From the NCBI RefSeq assembly GCF_028369295.1, contig NZ_JAQMYP010000071.1:1-41552 (forward strand): a DNA stretch of 41,552 bases, in the 5' to 3' direction. Below the pieces are notes generated by a model. That model did not search any database. It saw only the letters and a list, made by a program, of their open reading frames with translations, and was not told the origin of the DNA. The stretch's first letter is position 1. Each line of letters begins with the position of its first letter. Source of the DNA: Streptomyces sp. HD. Lineage in GTDB: Bacteria > Actinomycetota > Actinomycetes > Streptomycetales > Streptomycetaceae. The translations under genes were made by a program, and so were the position numbers. Shown piece by piece: positions 22,012 to 30,258 of the stretch.

Positions 22012-23733
22012 GTGCAGATCCTGCTCGTGGCCAGCGCGTTCAACAGTCTCACCCAGCGTGTCCATGCGGAGCTGCGCGACCGCGGCCACCGGGTGGCGGT
22101 GGAACTCGCCCTGCCGGACGGCCTGAGCGACGGCCCGGCCGCGGGATCACTGCCGGACGCGGTACGGCGGCACCGACCGCAGCTCATCGTGGCGCCGATG
22201 CTGAAGACGGCGATCCCCGAAGAGGTGTGGGCGGCGCACACCTGCCTCATCGTCCATCCAGGTCCGCTGGGCGACCGAGGGCCGTCCTCCCTGGACTGGG
22301 CGATCCACGAGGGCGCCGAGCGCTGGGGTGTCACGGTCCTGCAGGCCGACGCGGAGATGGACGCGGGCGACGTGTGGGCCTGGGTGCCGTGCCCGGTTCC
22401 CCCGGTGGCCAAGAGCGAGCTGTACCGGGGCGAGGTCGCCGACGCCGCGGTCGAGGCCGTTCTCCTCGCCGTGGAGCGCTTCGCGGGCGGCACATACGTT
22501 CCGCGCAGGCAGGACGAGGCGGGCCCGGACGGCGTCCCCGTGTGCGTCCGGCCGTATCTCGACCAGAGTGTCCGGCGGATCGACTGGGCCATGGACTCCA
22601 CGGACACCGTCGTGCGCAGGCTTCGGGCGGCGGACTCGCAGCCCGGAGTGCTGGACGTGCTGCTCGGCGGTGAGTGGTACCTGCACGGCGGCCACCCCGA
22701 GAGCGCGCTGCGCGGCCGCCCGGGCGAGCTCCTGGCCACCCGGGCCGGGGCGATCTGCCGGGCCACCACGGACGGCGCCGTGTGGATCCCCGAACTGCGG
22801 CCCCGACGGCTGCCCGGCGGGCCGCCCACCTTCAAACTCCCCGCGGTGAAAGCCCTGGGGGACCGGCTGCCGCCCCTGCCCGAGCATGCGCCGCCCCGGC
22901 TGCCCGGCGCTCGGGAACGCACCTGGACGGACATCCGCTACCGGGAGGACGGGAACGTCGGCTTCCTGACGTTCTCCTTCCCCGGCGGCGCGATGAGCAC
23001 CGAGCAGTGCCGGCGCCTCCTGGACGCCTACCGGGAGGCGTGCACCCGCCCCACGTCGGTGCTGGTGCTGGGCGGACAGCGGGACTTCTTCTCCAACGGG
23101 ATCCACCTGGGCGTCATCGAGGCCGCCGCCGACCCCGCCGCCGAGTCCTGGGCGAACATCAACGCCATCGACGACCTGGTCGAAGCCGTCCTCACCACCA
23201 CGGACCGGCTCGTGGTCTCGGCCGTCACCGGCAACGCCGCGGCGGGCGGCGTCATGCTCGCCCTCGCGGCCGACGAGGTGTGGTGCCGCTCGGGGGCCGT
23301 ACTCAACCCGCACTACCGGCTGATGGGGCTGTACGGCTCCGAGTACTGGACGTACACGCTGCCCCGCAGGGTGGGCGCCGCCGTGGCCGAACGGCTGATG
23401 CGGGAGGCGCTGCCCGTCAGCTCGGCGGGCGCCCTGAGCCTCGGACTGGCCGACCGTGTGCTCGACTGCGGTCCAGGCGAGTTCGCGGGTGAGGTGGGTG
23501 CCCTGGCGGCGCGGCTGGCGGCACTGCCGGCGACGGCCTCCCGGATCGCCGCCAAGAAGAGCGACCTGGACCGGCTGGAGGCCACGACGCCCCTCGCCGC
23601 CTTCCGGGAGCGGGAGCTGGCCCGCATGCGCCGCACCTTCGACGACCCCGGCGCCCCGTACCACGCCCTGCGCCGCGCCTTCGTCCACAAGGAACGGCCC
23701 CGGTCCACCCCGACGCACCTGCGGCCGGTCTGA
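22012..23733 (+). CDS. hypX: HypX/HoxX hydrogenase maturation protein (CO-ligand synthesis from formyl-THF)
   Basis: A 574-aa two-domain enzyme. The N-terminal domain (about 1-270) resembles formyltransferases, with LIVHPGPLGDRGPSSLDWAI at residues about 79-98, the HypX version of the formyl-THF site. The C-terminal domain (about 300-560) is crotonase-like, with DFFSNGIHLGVIEAA and VTGNAAAGGVMLALAADEVW. In characterised HypX the formyl group is passed as formyl-CoA and decarbonylated to give the CO ligand of the NiFe(CN)2CO centre under oxygen. The GTG at 22012 has GGAGG five bases upstream; the open frame extends earlier without support. It precedes hhyS by 173 bp. Presence fits an aerobic hydrogenase. 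Confidence 0.92.
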   Translation: MQILLVASAFNSLTQRVHAELRDRGHRVAVELALPDGLSDGPAAGSLPDAVRRHRPQLIVAPMLKTAIPEEVWAAHTCLIVHPGPLGDRGPSSLDWAIHEGAERWGVTVLQADAEMDAGDVWAWVPCPVPPVAKSELYRGEVADAAVEAVLLAVERFAGGTYVPRRQDEAGPDGVPVCVRPYLDQSVRRIDWAMDSTDTVVRRLRAADSQPGVLDVLLGGEWYLHGGHPESALRGRPGELLATRAGAICRATTDGAVWIPELRPRRLPGGPPTFKLPAVKALGDRLPPLPEHAPPRLPGARERTWTDIRYREDGNVGFLTFSFPGGAMSTEQCRRLLDAYREACTRPTSVLVLGGQRDFFSNGIHLGVIEAAADPAAESWANINAIDDLVEAVLTTTDRLVVSAVTGNAAAGGVMLALAADEVWCRSGAVLNPHYRLMGLYGSEYWTYTLPRRVGAAVAERLMREALPVSSAGALSLGLADRVLDCGPGEFAGEVGALAARLAALPATASRIAAKKSDLDRLEATTPLAAFRERELARMRRTFDDPGAPYHALRRAFVHKERPRSTPTHLRPV

Positions 23734-23859
23734 CAGACAGCCCTCGCTCCGCCCCGCCCGGTTGCGTAAACCGGTCCTCCACCCTCTGCCGCCCTTGTCA
23801 CCGGAATGGCCCACGGTCGTGTTTCACCCCGACCGAACGGCTGATACGAAGAATCCGAG

Positions 23860-23876
23860 GGCCCGATATGCGGGCC
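23860..23876. promoter_or_regulatory. Inverted repeat upstream of hhyS
   Basis: GGCCCG-ATATG-CGGGCC, 30 bp before the hhyS ATG. It may be an operator or a leader hairpin. I could not place a convincing -35/-10 pair in the 173-bp gap between hypX and hhyS. Confidence 0.35.
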
Positions 23877-23906
23877 TTCATCCCTTACGTCCCCGGAGGC
23901 GGTCCC

Positions 23907-24995
23907 ATGACTGAGGCGACGCCGGACACGGTCGGCGCGGCGGACACCACAGGCGTGCCCGCCGAAGAGACACCCCCGATCCACATTCTCTGGATCAACG
24001 CGGGACTGAGCTGCGACGGCGACTCGGTCGCGCTGACAGCCGCCATGCAGCCGAGCATCGAGGAGATCGTCCTCGGTGTCCTGCCGGGCCTGCCCAAGAT
24101 CCAGGTGCACTGGCCGCTCATCGACTTCGAGTGCGGTCCGGTCGGCGGCGCGGACACGTTCATCGAATGGTTCTTCAAGGGTGAGCGCGGCGAGATCGAC
24201 CCGTTCGTGCTGGTCGTCGAGGGGTCCATCCCCAACGAGGCGATCAAGCCCGAGGGCTACTGGTGCGGCTTCGGCGACAACCCGGAGACCGGACAGCCGA
24301 TCACCACCAGCGAGTGGATCGACCGGCTCGCGCCCAAGGCCCTCGCCGTCGTCGCCATCGGCACCTGCGCCACCTACGGCGGCATCCACGCGATGGCCGG
24401 CAACCCCACCGGCGCGATGGGCCTCCCGGACTATCTCGGCTGGGACTGGACGTCCAAGGCGGGCATCCCCATCGTCTGCGTCCCCGGCTGCCCGATCCAG
24501 CCCGACAACTTCGCCGAGACCCTCACCTACCTGCTCTACCAGGCGACCGGCGCCGCCCCCATGATCCCGCTGGACGACAAGCTGCGTCCGACGTGGCTGT
24601 TCGGGGCCACCGTGCACGAGGGCTGCGACCGGGCCGGCTACTACGAGCAGGGCGAGTTCGCGGAGACGTACGACTCCCCGAAGTGTCTGGTCAAGGTGGG
24701 CTGTTGGGGCCCGGTCGTGAAGTGCAACGTGCCCAAACGCGGCTGGATGAACGGCATCGGCGGCTGCCCGAACGTCGGCGGCATCTGCATCGCCTGCACC
24801 ATGCCCGGCTTCCCCGACAAGTTCATGCCGTTCATGGACGAACCCCCCGGCGCCAGGCTGTCCGTCTCGGGCAGTTCCGTCTACGGCTCCGTCATCCGCA
24901 GGCTGCGGCACATCACCGGCAGGACGGTGGACAAGGAGCCCAAGTGGCGCCGTACCGGAGAGAAGATCACCACCGGCTACCGGCCCCCGTGGTGA
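23907..24995 (+). CDS. hhyS: [NiFe]-hydrogenase small subunit, group 1h (high-affinity)
   Basis: A 362-aa electron-transfer subunit carrying iron-sulphur clusters. ATG 23907 follows GGAGG. There is no Tat signal, as expected for group 1h, so the enzyme is cytoplasmic or membrane-associated from inside. The first cluster motif reads LSCDGDS: Cys36 followed by Asp39, where standard small subunits have C-x-x-C. This matches the three-Cys/one-Asp proximal cluster described for actinobacterial-type oxygen-insensitive hydrogenases. Other ligand motifs are IGTCATYGGIHAMAG, CVPGCPIQPDN, HEGCDRAGYYEQG, KVGCWGPVVKC and GGCPNVGGICIACTMPGFPD. Together with HhyL it would oxidise H2 at atmospheric levels. 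Confidence 0.96.
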   Translation: MTEATPDTVGAADTTGVPAEETPPIHILWINAGLSCDGDSVALTAAMQPSIEEIVLGVLPGLPKIQVHWPLIDFECGPVGGADTFIEWFFKGERGEIDPFVLVVEGSIPNEAIKPEGYWCGFGDNPETGQPITTSEWIDRLAPKALAVVAIGTCATYGGIHAMAGNPTGAMGLPDYLGWDWTSKAGIPIVCVPGCPIQPDNFAETLTYLLYQATGAAPMIPLDDKLRPTWLFGATVHEGCDRAGYYEQGEFAETYDSPKCLVKVGCWGPVVKCNVPKRGWMNGIGGCPNVGGICIACTMPGFPDKFMPFMDEPPGARLSVSGSSVYGSVIRRLRHITGRTVDKEPKWRRTGEKITTGYRPPW

Positions 24996-25090
24996 CGCCC
25001 CGCCGCCCCTGATCCGCCTCTGCTTCGTGCACCCCTGACACACCACACCACCCCGAACTCCCCGCGTAACGAAGGGCACGGCAAACGACA

Positions 25091-26875
25091 ATGGCAGCGA
25101 AGACGAAGGCGGCCGGCGACGGCAGCGGCCTGGTGGAGATGTCCTGGGATCCGATCACCCGGATCGTGGGCAGCCTGGGCATCCACACGAAGATCGACTT
25201 CAAGCAGAAGCGGGTCGCCGAGTGCTACAGCACGTCGTCCGTCTTCCGCGGCTACAGCGTCTTCATGCGCGGCAAGGACCCCCGCGACGCGCACTTCATC
25301 ACCAGCCGCATCTGCGGGATCTGCGGCGACAACCACGCCACCTGCTCGGTGTACACGCAGAACATGGCCTACGGCGTGAAGCCCCCGCACCTCGGTGAGT
25401 GGATCATCAACCTCGGCGAGTCCGCGGAGTACATGTTCGACCACAACATCTTCCAGGAGAACCTGGTAGGGGTCGACTACTGCGAGAAGATGGTCAAGGA
25501 GACCAACCCAGGCGTCCTCGAACTCGCCGAGCGCACCGAGGCCCCGCACGCCGCCGAGCACGGCTACCGCACGATCGCCGACATCATGCGCTCGCTGAAC
25601 CCGCTGGAGGGCGAGTTCTACCGCGAGGCCCTCCAGGTCAGCCGCTACACCCGGGAGATGTTCTGCCTGATGGAGGGGCGCCATGTGCACCCCTCCACGC
25701 TCTACCCGGGCGGCGTCGGCACGGTCGCCTCCGTGCAGCTCTTCACCGACTACCTGAGCCGCCTCATGCGGTACGTGGAGTTCATGAAGCGTGTCGTGCC
25801 CCTGCACGACGACCTGTTCGACTTCTTCTACGAGGCCCTGCCCGGCTACGAGGAGGTCGGCCGCCGCCGCGTCCTGCTCGGCTGCTGGGGCGCGCTCAAC
25901 GACCCCGAGTACTGCGACTTCACCTACGCCAACATGACGGACTGGGGACGGAAGATGTTCGTCACCCCCGGTGTCGTCGTCGACGGCAAGCTCGTCACCA
26001 ACGACCTCACGCAGATCAACCTCGGCATCCGCATCCTGCTCGGCAGCTCCTACTACGAGGACTGGGAGGGCCAGGAGCAGTTCGTCACCCAGGACCCGCT
26101 CGGCAACCCGGTCGACCCGCGCCACCCCTGGAACCAGCACACCATCCCCGCCCCGCAGAAGCGCGACTTCGACGACAAGTACAGCTGGGTGATGTCCCCA
26201 CGCTGGTGGGACGGCAAGGAGCACCTCGCCCTGGACACCGGCGGCGGCCCCATCGCCCGCCTGTGGTCCACGGCCCTGTCCGGACTCGTCGACATCGGGT
26301 ACGTCAAGGCCACCGGCCACAGCGTGGTCATCAACCTGCCCCGCACCATGACCAAGCCGGAGACCACCTTCGAGTGGAAGATCCCGCAGTGGTCCAACGC
26401 GCTCGAACGCAACCGCGCGCGCACCTACTTCCAGGCGTACGCCGCCGCCGTCGCCCTGCACTGCGCCGAGAAGGGCCTGGAGGAGGTCCGCGCCGGACGC
26501 ACCCAGACCTGGGAGAAGTTCGAGGTCCCCGACGAGAGCATCGGCTGCGGCTTCACCGAGGCCGTCCGCGGCGTCCTCTCCCACCACATGGTGATCCGCG
26601 ACGGCAAGATCGCCAACTACCACCCGTACCCGCCCACCCCCTGGAACGCCAGCGTCCGCGACAGCTACGGCACCCCGGGCCCGTACGAGGACGCCGTACA
26701 GAACACCCCGATCTTCGAGGAGAACACCCCCGAGAACTTCAAGGGCATCGACATCATGCGCACCGTCCGTAGCTTCGACCCCTGTCTGCCCTGCGGCGTC
26801 CACATGTACGTCGGCGGCGGCAAGACCGTGAAGAGCCTGCACGTGCCCACCGGCCTGAGCGGACTGGGCGGATGA
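25091..26875 (+). CDS. hhyL: [NiFe]-hydrogenase large subunit, group 1h (high-affinity)
   Basis: The 594-aa catalytic subunit. The N-terminal nickel motif is SRICGICGDNHATC (Cys75, Cys78). The C-terminal motif is DPCLPCGVH (Cys565, Cys568, His571). A tail of 23 residues follows His571 and is the likely cleavage peptide for the endopeptidase encoded at 30255. Internal blocks such as ERTEAPHAAEHGYRTIADIM and GRHVHPSTLYPGGVGT are typical of group 1h. ATG 25091 has only a weak ribosome site (GAAGGG too far upstream), but the downstream ATG has none and the N-terminus is family-like. Its stop overlaps the next start (ATGA). It sits 95 bp after hhyS. Confidence 0.96.
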   Translation: MAAKTKAAGDGSGLVEMSWDPITRIVGSLGIHTKIDFKQKRVAECYSTSSVFRGYSVFMRGKDPRDAHFITSRICGICGDNHATCSVYTQNMAYGVKPPHLGEWIINLGESAEYMFDHNIFQENLVGVDYCEKMVKETNPGVLELAERTEAPHAAEHGYRTIADIMRSLNPLEGEFYREALQVSRYTREMFCLMEGRHVHPSTLYPGGVGTVASVQLFTDYLSRLMRYVEFMKRVVPLHDDLFDFFYEALPGYEEVGRRRVLLGCWGALNDPEYCDFTYANMTDWGRKMFVTPGVVVDGKLVTNDLTQINLGIRILLGSSYYEDWEGQEQFVTQDPLGNPVDPRHPWNQHTIPAPQKRDFDDKYSWVMSPRWWDGKEHLALDTGGGPIARLWSTALSGLVDIGYVKATGHSVVINLPRTMTKPETTFEWKIPQWSNALERNRARTYFQAYAAAVALHCAEKGLEEVRAGRTQTWEKFEVPDESIGCGFTEAVRGVLSHHMVIRDGKIANYHPYPPTPWNASVRDSYGTPGPYEDAVQNTPIFEENTPENFKGIDIMRTVRSFDPCLPCGVHMYVGGGKTVKSLHVPTGLSGLGG

Positions 26876-27396
26876 GCGCGACGACGACGGCGCGGGCGGT
26901 CACCGCGGAGGAGACCGGACGCCGCATCGAGGAGGTGCTCGACCGGCTGACCGCGCTCGGCAACCCGGCCGCCGTCACCGCGGCCGAGGAACTCGTCCGG
27001 TCCCTCATGGACTTCTACGGCTCCGGACTGGCCCGCACCCTGCACCTGCTGTCGGCCGCGCCCGGCGAACCACTGGCACGGCTCCTCGGCGACGAACTCG
27101 TCGCGAGCCTGCTCGTCCTGCACGACCTGCACCCCGAGGACCGCGACACCCGGATCCGCCGGGCCCTCGACAGCGTACGGGAGCACGACCTGGACGTCGT
27201 GGGCTTCGACGAGGACAGCGGCACCCTGACGCTGCGCACCGGGACGAGCGCCGGCTGCGGCTGTGGCTCCGGGACGGATGCGCGCGAGGCCGCCCGGGCG
27301 GCGCTGCTGTGCTTCGCTCCGGAGGTCACGGCCGTCGAGGTCGAGCAGGCGCCGACCCTGTTGCAGATCGGTCCCGCGTCGACGGGGACCCGGTGA
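26872..27396 (+). CDS. NifU-C-terminal-like protein of the hydrogenase locus
   Basis: A 174-aa protein starting at ATG 26872 inside the hhyL stop. The N-terminal 100 residues are helical (EETGRRIEEVLDRLTALGNP, then AAEELVRSLMDFYGSGLARTL). The C-terminal part resembles the NifU scaffold domain: LTLRTGTSAGCGCGSGTDAR, then ALLCFAPEVTAVEVEQA, with Cys in a CGCG cluster where NifU has C-x-x-C. It may deliver or hold an iron-sulphur cluster for HhyS, or act as an electron link. Coupling to hhyL on one side and to the DUF5947-like gene on the other (GTGA at 27393) supports a dedicated role. The function is not proven. Confidence 0.75.
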   Translation: MSATTTARAVTAEETGRRIEEVLDRLTALGNPAAVTAAEELVRSLMDFYGSGLARTLHLLSAAPGEPLARLLGDELVASLLVLHDLHPEDRDTRIRRALDSVREHDLDVVGFDEDSGTLTLRTGTSAGCGCGSGTDAREAARAALLCFAPEVTAVEVEQAPTLLQIGPASTGTR

Positions 27397-28136
27397 CCGG
27401 GGCCGCGGTCGGCCTGCGGAGGTTCCTCACCGAGCGTCCGCCGCAGCCCGAGCGGTGCGAGCTGTGCGCGGTCGTGGTGCCCGAGGGCCACCGCCACATG
27501 GTCGACGCCGAGAAGCGCGCCCTGGTCTGCGTCTGCGCCGCCTGCGCGGTGCTCATGGAGAAACCGGGGGCCGCGGGTCGCTTCCGCGCGGTACCGGCCC
27601 GCTATCTCACCGACCCCGACCATCGCCTCGATGCGCGGGTGTGGGAGGCGCTGCGGATTCCGGTCGGTGTCGCCTTCTTCTTCCGCAACTCCGCGCTCGA
27701 TCGGCTGGTCGCCCTGTACCCCAGTCCGGCCGGCGCGACCGAGAGCGAACTCGAACCGGCCGCGTTCGAGGAGATTCTCGGGGGCAGTCGGCTCGCCGGG
27801 CTTCTGCGACCCGACGTGGAGGCGCTGTTGCTGCGGCGGGACGGTGACGAGTTCGAGTGCCATCTTGTGCCGATCGACATCTGCTACGAACTCGTCGGGC
27901 GGATGCGGATGTTGTGGCAGGGCTTTGACGGTGGGGCCGAGGCGCGGGGTGCGCTGGACGCCTTTTTCGCAGACGTCCGGCGCCGGTCTGGAGGTGCCGC
28001 TTCGGGTAGTCGTTCGGCTGCTGCGCCGTCGTGGCCGGTCGCGCCCACGCGGCGGAAGCCGCAAATCAAATACAGCCCCGCGCCCCTGGGGGGCGTTGCC
28101 GGACCGACGTCCCTGGAAGAGACGGAGCGGACGTGA
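27393..28136 (+). CDS. DUF5947-like hydrogenase-locus protein, function unknown
   Basis: A 247-aa protein with GTG start inside the preceding stop (GTGA). The N-terminal part holds PERCELCAVVVPEGHRHMVD and LVCVCAACAVL, that is C-x2-C plus C-x-C-x2-C, which suggests a metal or Fe-S site. The middle (AVPARYLTDPDHRLDARVWE, then IPVGVAFFFRNSALDRLVAL) and the block FECHLVPIDICYELVGRMRM look like a compact alpha/beta domain. The last 50 residues are low-complexity. I recall proteins of this kind, next to group 1h hydrogenases, listed as DUF5947. It could be an electron-transfer partner or a maturation helper. Its stop overlaps the next gene (GTGA). Confidence 0.7.
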   Translation: MTGAAVGLRRFLTERPPQPERCELCAVVVPEGHRHMVDAEKRALVCVCAACAVLMEKPGAAGRFRAVPARYLTDPDHRLDARVWEALRIPVGVAFFFRNSALDRLVALYPSPAGATESELEPAAFEEILGGSRLAGLLRPDVEALLLRRDGDEFECHLVPIDICYELVGRMRMLWQGFDGGAEARGALDAFFADVRRRSGGAASGSRSAAAPSWPVAPTRRKPQIKYSPAPLGGVAGPTSLEETERT

Positions 28137-28825
28137 CCGCGTTCTCCTTCTCCTGCGTCGGCGTCCGTGCCGACCGGTACGCCGCCGGGCCCACCCTCGT
28201 CTTCCGGCTGCGTGTCACCGCGTCCGGCGACACCCCCGTGCACGCCCTCGCGCTGCGCTGCCAGATCCGTATCGAACCCGCCCGCCGCGGCTACGCCCCC
28301 GCCGAGGCCGACGGCCTGACCGACCTCTTCGGTGAGCGCTCCCGCTGGGGCAGCACGCTCCAGCCCGTGCAGTTCGCCCAGGTCCAGCTGATGGTGCCGA
28401 GCTTCACCGGCGAGACCGAGACCGACCTCGTCGTCCCCTGCACCTACGACATGGACATCGCTGCCACCCGCTACCTGGACGCCCTCACCGACGGCGAGGT
28501 CCCGCTGCTGATGCTGTTCTCCGGTACGGCCTTCACCGGCACCGGCGGCTTCCGAGTCGAGCCCGTGCCGTGGGACCGGGAGGCGTCGTACCGGATGCCG
28601 GTCGCCGCCTGGCGGGAGATGGTCGAGCAGCACTTCCCCGGCTGCGGCTGGATCCGGCTCCCGCGCGACACCATGGACGCCCTGCTCGCCTACCGCTCAC
28701 GACACGCGCTGCCCTCCTGGGAGGCGACGCTGCAGGCGCTGCTGGCCACCGCCGCCCCACCCGCACCCGAGGGCAACGACCCGCTGCGCGCACTCACCGC
28801 CACCATCGGAAGGACCGATCCGTGA
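28133..28825 (+). CDS. DUF6084-like hydrogenase-locus protein, function unknown
   Basis: A 230-aa protein with GTG start coupled to the preceding gene. It reads as a mostly beta protein: FSFSCVGVRADRYAAGPTLV, then RVTASGDTPVHALALRCQIR. YAPAEADGLTDLFGERSRWG and VPCTYDMDIAATRYLDALTD follow. It has no signal peptide, membrane helix or conserved Cys pairs. FSGTAFTGTGGFRVEPVPWD and the Trp/Tyr-rich C-terminal part suggest a binding surface. I recall such genes at group 1h loci as DUF6084. A structural or assembly role is possible; there is no catalytic motif I can name. Confidence 0.68.
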   Translation: MTAFSFSCVGVRADRYAAGPTLVFRLRVTASGDTPVHALALRCQIRIEPARRGYAPAEADGLTDLFGERSRWGSTLQPVQFAQVQLMVPSFTGETETDLVVPCTYDMDIAATRYLDALTDGEVPLLMLFSGTAFTGTGGFRVEPVPWDREASYRMPVAAWREMVEQHFPGCGWIRLPRDTMDALLAYRSRHALPSWEATLQALLATAAPPAPEGNDPLRALTATIGRTDP

Positions 28826-30258
28826 CCGTGACCGCGTTCGCCCCCGAGACCGAGGAGCGGCTCGCCCTCGCCCGGCAGGTGGCCGACGCCGTGCTCTTCG
28901 AGGGCTATGTGCTCTACCCGTACCGCGCCTCGGCCGCCAAGAACCGGCTGCGCTGGCAGTTCGGCGTGCTGGTGCCGCCCGCCTGGGGCGCCGAGCGCGA
29001 GGAACACGACTTCCAGCACACCGAGTGCCTGATGGAGCCGAGAGCGGGCGCGACCCTCGCGGTCGAGGTCCGCTTCCTGCACGCCCGGCGTCGCACCGTG
29101 CAACGCGTCCTGCCCGACGGCGACTTCGAGACCGTGGACGAACTCGGCCTGGACGACCGCGTACTGGTGCCCTGGGACGAGGGAGCCGAGGAGCGCGTCG
29201 AGCTGGTCGTGCCGGTCGTGCAACTGCTCGGCGACGGCATCGAGTTCCCCTTCCACAGGGGCCCCGTCGAGGAGACCGAGCCCGTTCTGGACGCGGCGGG
29301 CCGGACCGTCGGCCGACTGGTCCGGCGCAGCGCCGAGGTCAGCGGCGTCGTACGGCTCTGCGCCAGCGAACTCGACGGGCCCTACCGGGTGTCACGGCTC
29401 ACCGCCGTCATCGAGAACACCACCGACTGGACGGCCCCGGAGGGCCACGCCGCCGACCGGGACGCGGCGCTGCCGCACTCCCTGGTCGCCACCCACCTCC
29501 TCATGGCCCTCGACGCCGGCAACTTCCTGTCGATGACCGATCCCCCCGAGTGGGCCAAGGGCGCCGTCGCCGCCTGCCGCAATCTGCACACCTGGCCCGT
29601 GCTCGCCGGCGAACCCGGCCGCGCGGACCTCGTGCTGTCCTCGCCGATCATCCTGGAGGACCACCCGGCGATCGCCCCCGAGAGCCCGGGCGCCCTCTAC
29701 GACGCCACCGAGATCGACGAGATCCTCGCCCTGCGCACCGCGGCCCTCACCGACGAGGAGAAACGCGAGGCCCGCGGCACCGACGCACGGGCCGCCGCGG
29801 TCATCGACCTCGCGGACTCGATGCCGGCCGAGGTCCTGGAACGCCTGCACGGCGCGGTGCGCGGCCTGCGCGAGGTCACCGGGGAGCCGGGGGAGGTCTC
29901 CGGGCAGTCCGCCGGTTTCCCCGACGAGTACGGGGTGCGGCGCCCCGACACCCCCTGGTGGGACCCGGCGAGCGACGCCGGCTTCGACCCCGAGCAGGAC
30001 CGCGTCATGGTCGACGGCCGGTCGGTCGGCAAGGGAAGCCGTGTCGAACTCCGCCCCGGCCTGCGGCACACCGACGCCCAGGACCTGTTCCTCCAGGGCC
30101 GCACCGCGAGCGTCGAGGCCGTACTGCACGATGTCGACGGCACGGTGCACCTCGCGGTGACCGTCGACGGCGACCCCGGCGCCGACATCCGCCGAGAACA
30201 GGGCCGCTACCTGTACTTCCAGCCGGACGAGGTCGTACCCGTGGAGGGTCCCCGGTGA
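28822..30258 (+). CDS. Large hydrogenase-locus protein of unknown function
   Basis: A 478-aa protein with GTG start coupled to the DUF6084-like gene; AGGA lies just upstream. The N-terminus is VFEGY-like (VADAVLFEGYVLYPYRASAA, then LRWQFGVLVPPAWGAEREEH). A long mixed alpha/beta body includes VIENTTDWTAPEGHAADRDA, then LVATHLLMALDAGNFLSMTD and LVLSSPIILEDHPAIAPESP. The C-terminal 60 residues (GKGSRVELRPGLRHTDAQDL, then FLQGRTASVEAVLHDVDGTV) look like a small beta domain. No Cys motif, membrane segment or known catalytic site is evident. Tight coupling on both sides shows it is made in step with the maturation genes. Homologues probably track group 1h hydrogenases; I cannot assign a job. Confidence 0.72.
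   Translation: MTVTAFAPETEERLALARQVADAVLFEGYVLYPYRASAAKNRLRWQFGVLVPPAWGAEREEHDFQHTECLMEPRAGATLAVEVRFLHARRRTVQRVLPDGDFETVDELGLDDRVLVPWDEGAEERVELVVPVVQLLGDGIEFPFHRGPVEETEPVLDAAGRTVGRLVRRSAEVSGVVRLCASELDGPYRVSRLTAVIENTTDWTAPEGHAADRDAALPHSLVATHLLMALDAGNFLSMTDPPEWAKGAVAACRNLHTWPVLAGEPGRADLVLSSPIILEDHPAIAPESPGALYDATEIDEILALRTAALTDEEKREARGTDARAAAVIDLADSMPAEVLERLHGAVRGLREVTGEPGEVSGQSAGFPDEYGVRRPDTPWWDPASDAGFDPEQDRVMVDGRSVGKGSRVELRPGLRHTDAQDLFLQGRTASVEAVLHDVDGTVHLAVTVDGDPGADIRREQGRYLYFQPDEVVPVEGPR

Noticed and set aside
23734..23906. A hydrogenase promoter in the hypX-hhyS gap
   Set aside because: Candidate boxes (TTGTCA, GATACG) do not form a convincing spaced pair; only the inverted repeat at 23860-23876 was kept, at low confidence.
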